A DNA stretch of 64,000 bases from Gavia stellata (taxonomy: Eukaryota; Chordata; Aves; Gaviiformes; Gaviidae). A program made the translations under genes and the position numbers. Below, one piece after another: positions 11,801-23,800 of the stretch (position 1 is the stretch's first letter; the number at the start of each line of letters is the position of its first letter). The notes under the pieces were generated by a model that had not been told where the DNA came from, made no database searches, and worked only from the letters and a program-made list of their open reading frames with translations. The DNA is taken from NCBI RefSeq assembly GCF_030936135.1, contig NC_082596.1, positions 12,810,155 through 12,874,154 on the forward strand. Reading direction: 5' to 3'.

Positions 11801-14800
11801 CCCCCATACCCTGGTGTCTACATTTACTCTTTCCTTTTACTGAAAAGGAAGATACCCTATTGTGTATTCTGCTGAACACCTTCCTAGCTGCTCTTGAATT
11901 ATTACCTTTTAGTTTGCTTTATGAATAATGTACTACAGGTTCCCTGTGTATGAGCAAAGTTACCTATAGCATGTCAGAGCAAGTGAACATGACTTTTTAT
12001 GTACATACTTGTCTCTGCATGCAGATATATATAAAAAAAACTTCAGTAATTTTATATATATATGTGAAAACATGCATATTTAGAGCAATGAGCACAGGCT
12101 TAAAGATGCAATATCCTGAAGCTGTAAAAGAAAATGGCAAAAAAAAAAAAAATCCATCATCTGTTCCTAATCAACCTCATCTTCTTGTGTGGTAAAACCT
12201 GTATGGCAACAGACTGTTGTATACCGGTAAAATAAGGCAGAGCTACTGTTCCCCTGCTCCAAGCCGACTTGTACATCTTGTGCATTACATGGAATTTGTG
12301 AGCAGGAGGTGCAGTACTCACCCATGTATCCTTTAGAGCCTTCCCTTCAGCTAATCAGTGGGCTCCTGCCAATGAAGGTAGGAAGCTGCCTTCAGATTGA
12401 TGCATCCTGCTAGTCCTGCTCAGCCACCCTAGCAGGAAACTTCAAAGGCTCCCACATAGCAGCTGGCATGTCATTGCTGTCATTCATGGATTCTGGAGAT
12501 TAAAAATCAGTCTCTTTGTTTGAAAAAGCAAATTTTTTTTTTATGGATATTAATTTGGGGTTTTAATTCTCTGATCGTCTTTCTTATTAACTAAAGCTAC
12601 GTACCCAGAGGTTTGACTTCACTCAGTATGCCATCATGTGCTTTCAAAAGTCTCGCACGTTGGCCTGCTGACTGACTGCATCGGCATGCCTAGAGGCAGA
12701 CTTTTAGATGAACTTGATGCCTTTGGACCCCCTGCTAGAGATCCCATTGAAAATTTGGGCCATGGTGCAAGAGCAACAAGGTGTAAGTCAGGAATAGGAG
12801 AGAGCCATCAGCAGACATTTTTTGTGCAAACGCTGGAGAGGGCCTGTAGCGATCCCATTGTCCCTAACCTGAGTTGAACTCTGAGTGCTTGCAGAATTTG
12901 ATCGTTTGAGTGAAATGCAAGGTAAAATGCCATTTTCTCTCTGGTTGCAAGGGATACTGCAGCTGCTTACAGTTCTTTACTGATATATATGTGCATATAT
13001 ATATATTTAAATTTATTTTGTCAACATTTTTTCTTTTCCGGTTTATGCTGCCTGTTGCTAGAGACATGTGGAACGTTAATTGTACTGTATATGGGTCTCT
13101 CCCCACCCCACCCTTGTGTCTTTTCCTCTCCCCTTTCCTTTCTTTGTTCCTTTTGTCTCTCACAGCAGTCTGAACAGCGTTAACAGTAGTGATTCCCGGT
13201 CCAGTGGCTCGCACTCGCACTCACCTAGTTCACACTATCGCTATCGCAGCTCCAATCTGCCTCAGCAGGCACCCATGAGGCTGTCCAGTGTGTCCTCCCA
13301 TGATTCTGGATTCATGTCCCAGGATGCTTTCCAGTCCAAATCGCCATCCCCCATGCCACCAGAAGCACCTAACCAGGTACGTGCAAGCATGACAACAAAA
13401 ACCTGAGCGTGAGCTGGACTCTGTAACTTGGCTCACTTTTCACAGAAAGGATCTGGTGTGGTTTTGGGGTACCTTGGAGTCAGGTTAAACACTGAGGGTG
13501 AGGTTTGTCTCACGGCACTTCATCCATCTAAAAGGTGGGCCTCTAGCTGGAGTGATTTATGCTGCTTTTGCAGTTAGCACTGAAGAAAGGGATGAGTTGC
13601 TCTCCGGGGATTTGGTTTTCACTCTGGCCCTGGAGGGAGCCTAGATGCCCAACTTTCAGATACATACAGATGAGAAAGAGCAAGAAGTCCCACCTTACAG
13701 GAGGGGATAAATACTCACTTTACCCACTGAGGTTACCAGTTAATATCCTGCACAGACTGCAAGTTGTTAATATCTGGTGGCTATTTACTGTTTAATGGAC
13801 AAATAACAGTGCCAGAACAGCATTCTGACAGCCTTGGTATTGATACTGGTGGCTTCGGCAGCAGAGAGACTACTTATATTCCTCCCCTGCAAAGGGCCTG
13901 GAATTCTCTAAATGCCATTAGCAGTATCATATGAAATTGGTTTTGCTGTTTTTTATGACATCTCTTTCTGTGGATAGGCTTGCTCTTTTTGACTCTCAAT
14001 TGAGCACCTTGCAGAAATAAGGTTTCTGCATGAAAATGAGAGGTTTGTTTGATTCTTTATGACACTCATAAGAAATGAGTGTTTGTGTAGTCATATAAGT
14101 AACGTACTGAACCCAGTCAAACTAAGAGGATTTCATTATAAATATAACCAAAACTTTTTCAGAGCATTTTTTGGTCTGCAGAAGGAAGTTGCTGCCTTGC
14201 TGCTCTATTTGTTCATGGCATCGTTCCTATAAGAACTAGCTGGCTGCCTGCAGATGGAGGTTCGCATGCCTCCATGGCATGTATCTTCCAGCACCTGAAT
14301 TCTCTTTTCTGTTTTGGGGTTTTTTTAATAAATCACATGGCAACTGCAATGTTTTTTAAACAAGGCTGAACTGCCATCTCACATTATAAATCCCATCATA
14401 AATCTTAGTTACAAATGAAGTGAACCTAATATCCTGTTGTTGAGTATCGCTCATTTTTAATACACCCTGAGGTCACTGGAGAAGATTGTCCTTTAGCTTA
14501 ATAAATGTAGTTGCACTCCTTTTCATGTGTTGGGGAGTAGATGGTTTTATAGGCAATGATAACTTTAATCCTCACAATCAGCAAGCAGCCAACAATTTCA
14601 GTGTTAGCGGTTACCAAGTGTCACCTGCACACTTAAGCTACTCCTTGACCACCTTTGACAGCAACAGACCCTTACTTTTTGCAGAACATTTCATAAGTAG
14701 CACCCTTAGTGAAATTTTTAGGGTATCATCCAAAACAACACTGGTTCATTTAGGCTTGGAACATGTTCTCAAGGGAAGCTCAGCAGTTTTTTAATATATT

Positions 14801-17800
14801 TACCCTTTCGTTTTAGTAGAAATGCTTTGTTTTCAAATAAATACATCTTCTGCACTGTCCCCAGTCTGGACACATCAGCATCTTTTTATAGATGATATCC
14901 TGAAGAACTTTGTGCACACTAATAAAACGAATGTTTTGTTTAGATTGGATATGGCTAACCTAAGTAAAATGAAAAAGTAAATGAGCAATAATAAAGTAAA
15001 CTGGAATAGTAACAAGGTAAGGAAGTTGACTTTTAAGATACATACATCAGTTATACGTGCTAGCATCATCTTTGGTTTTCATAGTATCCACTGCACCTGC
15101 ATAAAAGGGCGGTAATCTACATGATGATGCTGCATTTGCAGATGAGGATGTAACTTTGCAATTGCCCTTAGCATGGAAAAAACCCAACACCTCTCTTTGC
15201 AAGTTCCCCCATTAAGCAGGGGAGAGAACTTAGGCCGGTATCAGCTGGCAGAACATCCTGAAAGTTGATGGGAGTCATGCTGATTTACACCAGCCAAGTT
15301 CATATGCTTTCACTTCATTTTAGAAACTGTCCATAAAGTTGCAAACTGATCCAAGCATCACTTGAGCTATTCATGAGCTGTAGAAGGCTGCAGCAGTGTG
15401 GTGTTGACTTGACAAGTGTAGTGTGTTGGTATAACAAATAGGTATGTGCTCTGTATGTCTCTAGTTCTGTATACCTTTACGCAGAGGAAAAGGTAACAGA
15501 TCATTGCCTGGCCACTTCATCTTTGCTTAAGTGTCTTGCTTTGTATGTTCAGCACTAAGTAAATTGTGTGTGTTGTGCTGACAGATAATTGTGATCGTGA
15601 CCTTACTGAGAAGCTGTTCAATTTACAGCGTTATTTCATGTTGTGTGTCTCTAACCAACTGACAGATCTTCCTTGTGGTATTGTGCTTTTGAGGCTTGGT
15701 GGTGGGTGGGGAGGAGCAGCGATATCGGCTGCTGTTTCTAAAACATTGATGTCATTGTTTCTAGTAATGGTACTGAGAAAGCAGAAAAGCAGGCTCTGGA
15801 ATCAACAAGGGAAATTAAAAGCTATATATCTTGCGCAGGTGGACACTTTGCTGATGTTTGCTAGCTACATGCTGTGGCATCTATTGGGGCAACAAAGCCC
15901 ATTTTCTTTTAATAATGGATTTTTAAAAAAAAACTAGAAGGGGGCTACATAAAAATCCCATACTATGGGAATGAGAATATATGAGCTGTGTGAAGCTTTT
16001 ATGCTCTTGCCTACGTTTTAGACAAGCAAGTGTCACTGAAAATTAAACTGAATTTATTCAAAATTACAGATGGGGGGAAAAGATCTCAAACAAGGAATAA
16101 GTAGAGATTTAAACAAGATACAGACTATACCAGAGGAGAAATGACTGGCAAAATGAAGACTGCTTTTCAGCCTACAGTTGCTGAGTAGTAAGTCTTCACA
16201 GTTATCACACTCTGCATAGAAGATAGGAAAAAGAGCAATTATAAAACCAGACCCTGCCCTTACACTGGTTTAGTACGATCTCTTTTCTGCAGCGCTGCCA
16301 TTAACATCACTGGGAGTAAAAGTGTTAGTCTGTAACAGGTAGCTGTACATGTGGAAAGGTCACTGTAAAATGCTTTAATCTTAATTAAGCAAGTACATTT
16401 GGGTATAGCTGAACAGCTGGAAGAGCATTACGGGTCTCTTTCTGGAGTGGAACAGTTTCTCTAAATGCCAGATTTGAGGTCAGCTGTGGCCAGCGTTGCC
16501 CATGGCATGTACTGACACCACGTAAAGCCCTTCTGACAGACCTGCTGCTGAGAGCAGCGGGTGGCTCTTGGATGAACATTGAACATGGCTGGTGCTGCGA
16601 AACCCACACGTTGCCCTATGTAGTAGATAAACTGAGGTCTGCGAGTATCTGTGATGAAGTAATATGGTAGTAGTACAGGTATGTTTGATTCAGGGGGATA
16701 ATAATAGAAGGATCCACTGGACTTAGAGTGAACATGCACAGTGGAAGCAATTATACAGTTGGATTTTAGAGGTTGCTTATGACTTCATGGGCATGAAAGC
16801 AAGGGGAGAGAAAGAAACGGACAAAGAAGAGAAGAAACTGTTGATGTGCTGTCAAACAGCAGAGGACTAAGTCTTTATTGTTAGAATATTCTGGAAATCG
16901 CTTCCCCTAAACAGTGAAGTAGAGAGAAACTGAATATGAACTTGCTTCTGCATGTATAGACTATCAAGCTGGAAAGATTCTGCTTTTGAGGAGACTCCAC
17001 TGCTTGAAATAGCTTGAATTTAGAATAGGGGAAATACATTGTTACAGCTATTCAGTTTTCCATGTAAATTAAGAAATGATCCCAAATCAGACCTTAAAAA
17101 AAAAACCCAAAACCAAAAAACCCCCCAAAATAACTGAAATGCATCTGTAAATTATCACCAGGTATTTGTTTCTGCTAAACTGCCTTTATTAAGTTAAGTT
17201 TCCCAACAGTTGGTCCCTGACTAGAAAAGAGGGGTCAGTAGAGACATGTTCCTGGAAGTGAGACAAATTGAGGAAGTGACCTTGAGTCACTATCCAAAGC
17301 TTTCTGAAAGGTAACTGAGATGTCTTCCACTGACTGTAGAGGGACACCGGACCAAGCTCTTCATTAGGATTTGGTCTCCTGGGAAGCTCTTGCCCAGGAA
17401 GCTCTCTCTAGTATTTGAGGAAGGGAAGGGGTTAAGAAAGCAATACTATATTTGAATGGAAAACATAGCAAACAAAGGATGCAAGTAATCCAAGGTAACT
17501 GTGGTCCTTTTATAGGTTTGTAGGACAACAGATGGAAAATATAATCATACAGTGCAGTAGCCCAAAATACAGCTTTTTATTTTTATATCCTTGCTGGAAT
17601 TCATACATACCACACCAAGCAGCAGGACACTATCCAAGAACAAGCCATGGCACAATGTCTGGGAGACCAGATACCAAGCTACATATGTATAATGTACATT
17701 TAAGGAACTGGTTGTTACTCTGCAGAGCACAGTTTCAGCTTTCTGCTGATAATGTTAGCTTTAAGCTTTTTCTCAGAAGAGATGGTTTGAGAGCAGAGCA

Positions 17801-20800
17801 GAACCACCATTATCGCAGCTGTGGGGAAAAAAAATAATCTCCCAGGGTTAAAATAGCTGAAGTGAAAGAACTGATTTTAAAGTTATTCAAACTAAACAAT
17901 CATTTTAAAAAGGAGTCGACTAAAGTTGAAAAAATCCGATAGTCCAATTTCTCACTCCATGGAATGTGGAGTAGAAATTGCTCTGCCCGGTGTTTGCCTG
18001 TGTGTGTGCTGCCACGAGTGCATGTGCCGGTGGGTGTGCATCTGGAACAAGCACTCAAAAGTTTGGAGACTTTTTGCCCAAGCAGTAACTGTGCAGTTTC
18101 TGTTTTCCGCCCCTCGTGTACTTTCTGCTAGGAAATGAAGGGTGGTCTGTGCTTCCCGCACCTGGGTCATTCAAGACTGCTTCTGCAGCCTGATCCAGGC
18201 AGCCTTTGACCTGCTGCCACTCGTGTTTTCTTTACATTTTTCCTTCAGGAGTTCAGTATTCTTCTGCCTCCCTCTACATCATTTTCTCACTGTTATAATC
18301 CTTTTTTAGCAAGACCAGAGGCTCCCCTTCCCTGTGCCATGCAAGTTTCTGAAGATGAGGAGACCCTGTTTCCCTACCACCACCTCTTGCATTTCCTTCA
18401 GTTATCAAGGTGTTTTCCCCATGGCATCTTGGTGCATCCTTTGTCTAGCTTTGCCTGCTGACAATGGCCATGCTGCATTAGTGGGAGAGTCCTTTCTTTC
18501 ATCTTTTTTTCACCTTGCAGTCACTTTATTGCAAAAATAAGTTCACCACTTCCAGTCTTTTTTCCCCATACGCCAAGTAAATTGAACAATTCTTTGCATC
18601 TTCAGAATTTGCATTTTTGACCTTTTTCCATCTATTTGCTATGTGCAGCTTCGTTGCTAATAAACCTCATTTATGACCCATTTCTACCATTACTTGACAT
18701 AATCCCATGAAGTTTCTGGCTTGTAAGCAGGAACAGTCTATCAGATGTAAACTCCAAATTCTCACTTGTCATCATTGGGGCATCTGCAGAAAACAAGGTG
18801 GCATGATACCATATTTGCAACTCAGACCCTTCACTGTCTGTCCTGCCATATGCAGAGTATGCAGAGCCAGGAGGGTCTTTCAGGCCATAAGCATGAGGTT
18901 TCAGAAAGCATTTTCTGAAATTACATTTTTCTCTCTTTTTTTTTTTTTTTTTTTTTTCCCCTGGCCAAAGTGCAACACTAGTGTGAGTGTTCTCATGGGG
19001 CTTCTCAAACAGGTTCTTTTGCTGAGCTACCTGGAAAGTCAGGCAGAGCTCTGGAGCTTTAGTGTAAAAGCTAATCTTCTACAATTTATTTTTCTCTAAG
19101 GATAGAAGAAATAGGCTCATCTCTATTTAGTGTACTGTGGTTATGTCTGATGGCAGAGTCAACTGCAGCTCATGTTTGTTGGTATTCTTATTTTTAGAGG
19201 TTCTTCTTCTGTAAAAGGAGTTGTATTAAATCAAGAATGTGACAAGTTCCACAAAACATCAAGCCACTGCGTCACTGGGTACCTCACTGCATACTTTTCA
19301 CTTCTCTCCTTAACAGCTACATGTCATTTGTTGTAGTTTCTTCTGATCTTATGTTCACCTCAACTCTTACTGCACTTTGAATACAAGCCTTGTTAGCTGA
19401 GATTACTTGTACCCTAAACACATTTGACAGGTCACCCACAGATCTGATCTCATGTCAGCATAAGATGGGATACACGTTATTTCTATAAAATAATCCACCA
19501 CATTACATGCTTTTTTAAATTTTTTAACAGCCTTTGCAAAGCTTCACTTAAATCCACGGTTTGCTAATAAGCTCAAGATGCTGATACTGTATTGGCTTCT
19601 CAACAGCCTCAAAAATCTTTACCAAAATCCTTATGGTGATGGTGTTCTGTCTTGGGAGAATGGGTGTGGATGTGGCATTGTGGGATGTAGCTTGATGGAC
19701 ATGGTGCTGTGTGGTGTTGGGTGGGTTGTGGCTTGTTATTGTTGTTGTGTGGCGTGGGTTTTGTGGTTGTGTTGTGTTGTTTTTTTTTTGTTTTTTTTTT
19801 TTTTTTTTTTTTCCCCCCCCCCCCCAGGTTGGACTCGATGATCTTACAGGTCTTTTCCAACCGTACTGATTCTGTGATCTGTAATGACATCTCCTTCTAC
19901 CTAGGCATTAGCTATACATTCTTTATATGCAGCTTCTGGTGAGCAGTGAGACAACTTCTAGGTGTTAGCAGTAATTACTCCTCTACAGTGCCTCTTATCC
20001 AGCTATCTTTTTATTGCAGACTCACCCCAAGATCTCATCTAAGGTTAACTGATGAAACTTTATTTCAGATGAGATTTCCCTTCCTCTTCAAAATGTCGTT
20101 CCTTGAAATCTGAGGCTTTGCTACGTAAACTTTATACAAGAGCACATTCTTTCTGCTGTCATAAAAAAGAAATGCCAGGGATATGCTTAGATAGACTTGC
20201 TTCACAGGTCTTGGACTACCAAAGGATGAACTAGTCTTGCTAGTGTTGAATTTCCTGACAGTGAATAGAGCTTAGTATTGCCCTGACAACTTTGCTAGTA
20301 TTCTTGACCATTTCCAAGCACTCAGTTGGACCTGCATGCACACCCTACTGGGGGGGATGCCACTTTCAAGGGAGGAGATGTTTAAGAGCATTGTAGTTGG
20401 TAAAATGGTCCACGTGGGTATTCGCCTTGGCCTCCCTGTAGGTGAATTAGATGCTGTTGTAGAGGTCTTACAGCAGCAAATGTACATGAAGGTGTGCGCT
20501 GAAAATTGGAGAAGCTCCTAGCTAGGAGCAAAATGTTTGAGGTGTTTGATGGACACTCTATGTCCTGCAATTTCCTTCGCTCTCCATCCAAGTCCTTGAT
20601 ACTTTCTCTCTCTGCTGTTAAGAGAAAGCGGGTGGCAAGCACATGCCACCACTTAACGCACTCAGCAGAGTACATGTACCTTCATATGGGCTGCTGGGCA
20701 GAAAAGTTTGGGTCAGAGTGCTTTTGGTGTATGCATACTACCCGCAGAGACACATGCATACAGATAATGCACTTTGGAAACCTCCAGTTTTGGTAAGTAT

Positions 20801-23800
20801 CACTTCTTTCTCTGTTCCATAATATTTGAACTGAGATGAGCTTTTCACAAGCCCTTCTGCAGATCAGAATATCCGAGAACTTGTGAATGTAAGTGACGTT
20901 TGCTGCTCCCTGTTTTATATCTAAACTTCGTGTCTTTGAAGTACTGGTGATATACTTTTCTGTATAAATCAGTTGTCTCAGTATATTGCATGTTTGGACC
21001 ATAGGTGCCCTCAGCTTCTTGCTCTGAGACAGCTAACAAAATTGAGATGCTGAAATTGCAATGAGGAGTTGAGATTGCTGCCTCGATTCCCTCATTCTCA
21101 AGCAGCGTGGCAAGTTCTCACATTAAGCAAATGGCTTATTTTGTTTCTCATGGATTTCCTGAACATTAGCAATGGTTTTGAGCAGTTTCTAATTGATTTT
21201 TGAAACCCTAACCCTTTGCTTCTCTCATCCTTCCCTCTCTCCTGTGTGTGTCTCTGTGTATGTGCTTTTTGTCTTTTTTTGTTTTGTTTTGTTTGTGGTT
21301 TTTTTTTCTTTTTTGGTGGCTTGTGTATCCTTTCCCTGCGTTGCGGTGCTGTTTTATGCTGCAGAATTCGTCCAGCTCTGCCTCTTCAGAAGCCTCTGAA
21401 ACCTGCCAGTCAGTGAGCGAGTGCAGTTCCCCCACCTCAGTCAGCTCAGGCTCCACCATGGGGGCTTGGGCCTCCACAGATAAGGTGAAAAACTTCATCT
21501 CAAAGACATACAAACCTACTAGCTCGTTATCCAAACCCAGCAACATTTGGACCAAAAAAAAAAAAACCCTGTGCATGGGACACAGCCAGGATTCCTCTCT
21601 GTGAAGATGAGAATAGGAACTGTTGCACGCTCCCTTAGAAATGTGTCTGTTTGAATAAACCACAGTGACACTTGCCTTTAAACTAGCTGCTAAGGGGAAG
21701 CTACAAACTGGGCATTTTACAGAGGTAATTTTGGAAGAAAATCTCATTGTCCACCTTTTCTACTAAAAGAGATTGTGGAACGCTGCCCAAACCCAGCTGG
21801 TTGTCTAACAAATGGCATCTTGCCCAGGTTGTACTGTTTGTGGCTTCTCCGCTCTCTCCCATTAGGTAGCACGCATTGCACTGAGCAATTGGGGTTTGGT
21901 TTTGACCAAAACAGAAAGGAAAACAAAACACACATGGTTGCAATAAATTACGGGGGATACACTCTGAATCGGGGGAGGAAGTGATAGCGGTCTCCATTCT
22001 CATCTGATAAATCCTTGCTGTTGTTTTTTTCTTTTTTTTTTCTTCCATATCATCACACAGCCAGAACAGGTCATGTTCAAAGGCTGTATGCTTTTCCTCT
22101 CTGTCCAGCTACACAGAATAAACGCCACCAATGCAAATGCCCCCAGTATTGGAAATGTTTTGGTTTTATGTCTGCAGTCTGCAGGGTACCTAAATTGCAA
22201 AGGCTTTTTCACAGTGTGATGCTTTCATGGACAGAAGGCAAAGCTGCTCAGCCTGGAGACAATGACTGCTAGATTGATGTCTGAAATTTGTTATACCAAA
22301 TAACAATTTTCAAGCAATCTCACTTCTGAACCAAGCATTGTATCAATCTTCTGTTGTTTATTTGCAGCAAAGCTAAGATTTTTTTCTTTCTTTTGTTTTA
22401 AGATACAGAAGTTTTCTCCCTAGAACATCAGAGTTGCAGTATATTTTCATATTCATTCTGTTTGTATTAATTTCTCTGTTTTTGTTTGTTTATTTGTTTC
22501 ATTTCCAGTTGTCTAATGGGTTTTATCACTGTAGTTTATCAAGTGACCCATCCGTAGCTTCAGTTGGTGCAGGTCCTTTCCCTCATTTCCCGCCTGTCTC
22601 CCGCGCGTGGACTCGGGCTCCCTCAGCCCTCCTTCCAGACTACGTTCATTATTACACCATTGGGCCAGGCATGTTACCATCATCTAAGATCCCTAGCTGG
22701 AAGGTTTGTGTTCCTTTTGTTGTGGCAGTCCTCACCTCCTCATACCAACAGTGTGCACACGGCAGCTGTTGCTCCCTTTTGATCCATGTAATTACTTGTT
22801 GATTTGCTCTGTTTAATATCACTCTGAATGGGCACTGCATGGTGATAATCAGAGAGGTAAAATCCAGTAGTGGATATTTCTGAATGACCTTGTCTATTCT
22901 GGCACTGCCTAAAACATATTAAAGCTGACAACACCTAGGTCAGAAGGAATAGTTCAACTCTGGAACATTGGTGAAAGAAGCACTCTGGGCTCTATTCAGC
23001 GAGAAAAGAGCTTGTTTAGCACTGTCAAAGTGCTCACTTGAGCAGAGAAGTGCAGGCTTGGCATCCAGTTGGCTTAGTGAAACCATACATTGAACAACAT
23101 GATGTTCTCACTGCGGCGGCTGTGCTTGGCCCCCACCTTGGCCGTAGGCAGGCATGCTCTTGTAGATCTAGCTGGAGTGGTTTAAGAAGGCGCTCGTGAC
23201 CAGGTGAACCTAAGTGATGACTGAAGCTATCCTAGCTTTACTGCCACAGACTGAAAGTGCTCACCCAGCTTGTTTTGCTCTCTTTGGTGAGACCACCAAA
23301 AAAGTCAGAGTGCAGTAACTTCTTCCAGTTGCTCCAGCTGGATCTGCAGGGATCTTACTTGGCATCAAAACATCTCTACTCTGCCAGAGCCTTGACTCTT
23401 ACCCGTGCCAAGCGGTTTCCCTGGGAGACTCTGCCCCGGAGCAAGGGGAGAAGGTCTATTGGCTGTTGCCCTGAATCTTCACAAGGCTGATGAGCAGTTG
23501 ATAGTAGCTGCACAGGTCTTAGATGCCTGTGGATGGTTATATGATACTGCATATGCACCATGGGACCTTCTTATACATGGAAATTGAGATATCTTGTTAC
23601 AGATCCCCCTAATCTCTTTCTCCAGCAGCTGGAGGCTGTTGAGACATACACATGAGGTGGCCACAGTGGTCCTAGGGCTTCAGGGTCATTAGTTGTGTCT
23701 ATGCTAGAAGCACTTTGCCAATATATTTCACAGTAAAACACTTACAGCAAAGACACAGCTGTTAAGGCAAAACAGAATTTCATATGTGTTAAGAAAACCA

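Larger units (their letters stand above)
13377..21364 (+). other. MTSS1: MTSS1 intron, about 8 kb
   Basis: No constitutive exon recognised. It contains an A/C-rich tract (about 17098-17130), a 22-base T run (18936-18957) and a CR1 copy with a low-complexity expansion (about 19660-19881), listed separately. The open frames here lack codon-like or recognisable content. Confidence 0.75.

Noticed and set aside
18936-18957. T22 as the poly(A) tail of a minus-strand processed pseudogene
   Set aside because: No gene-like sequence is visible on the minus strand to its right and no target-site duplication was found.
21485-21604. Extension of the cassette-exon frame to the stop at 21602-21604 as normal coding sequence
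   Set aside because: A good donor precedes it, the following exon joins in phase from 21484, and the extension ends in a poly-lysine A run.
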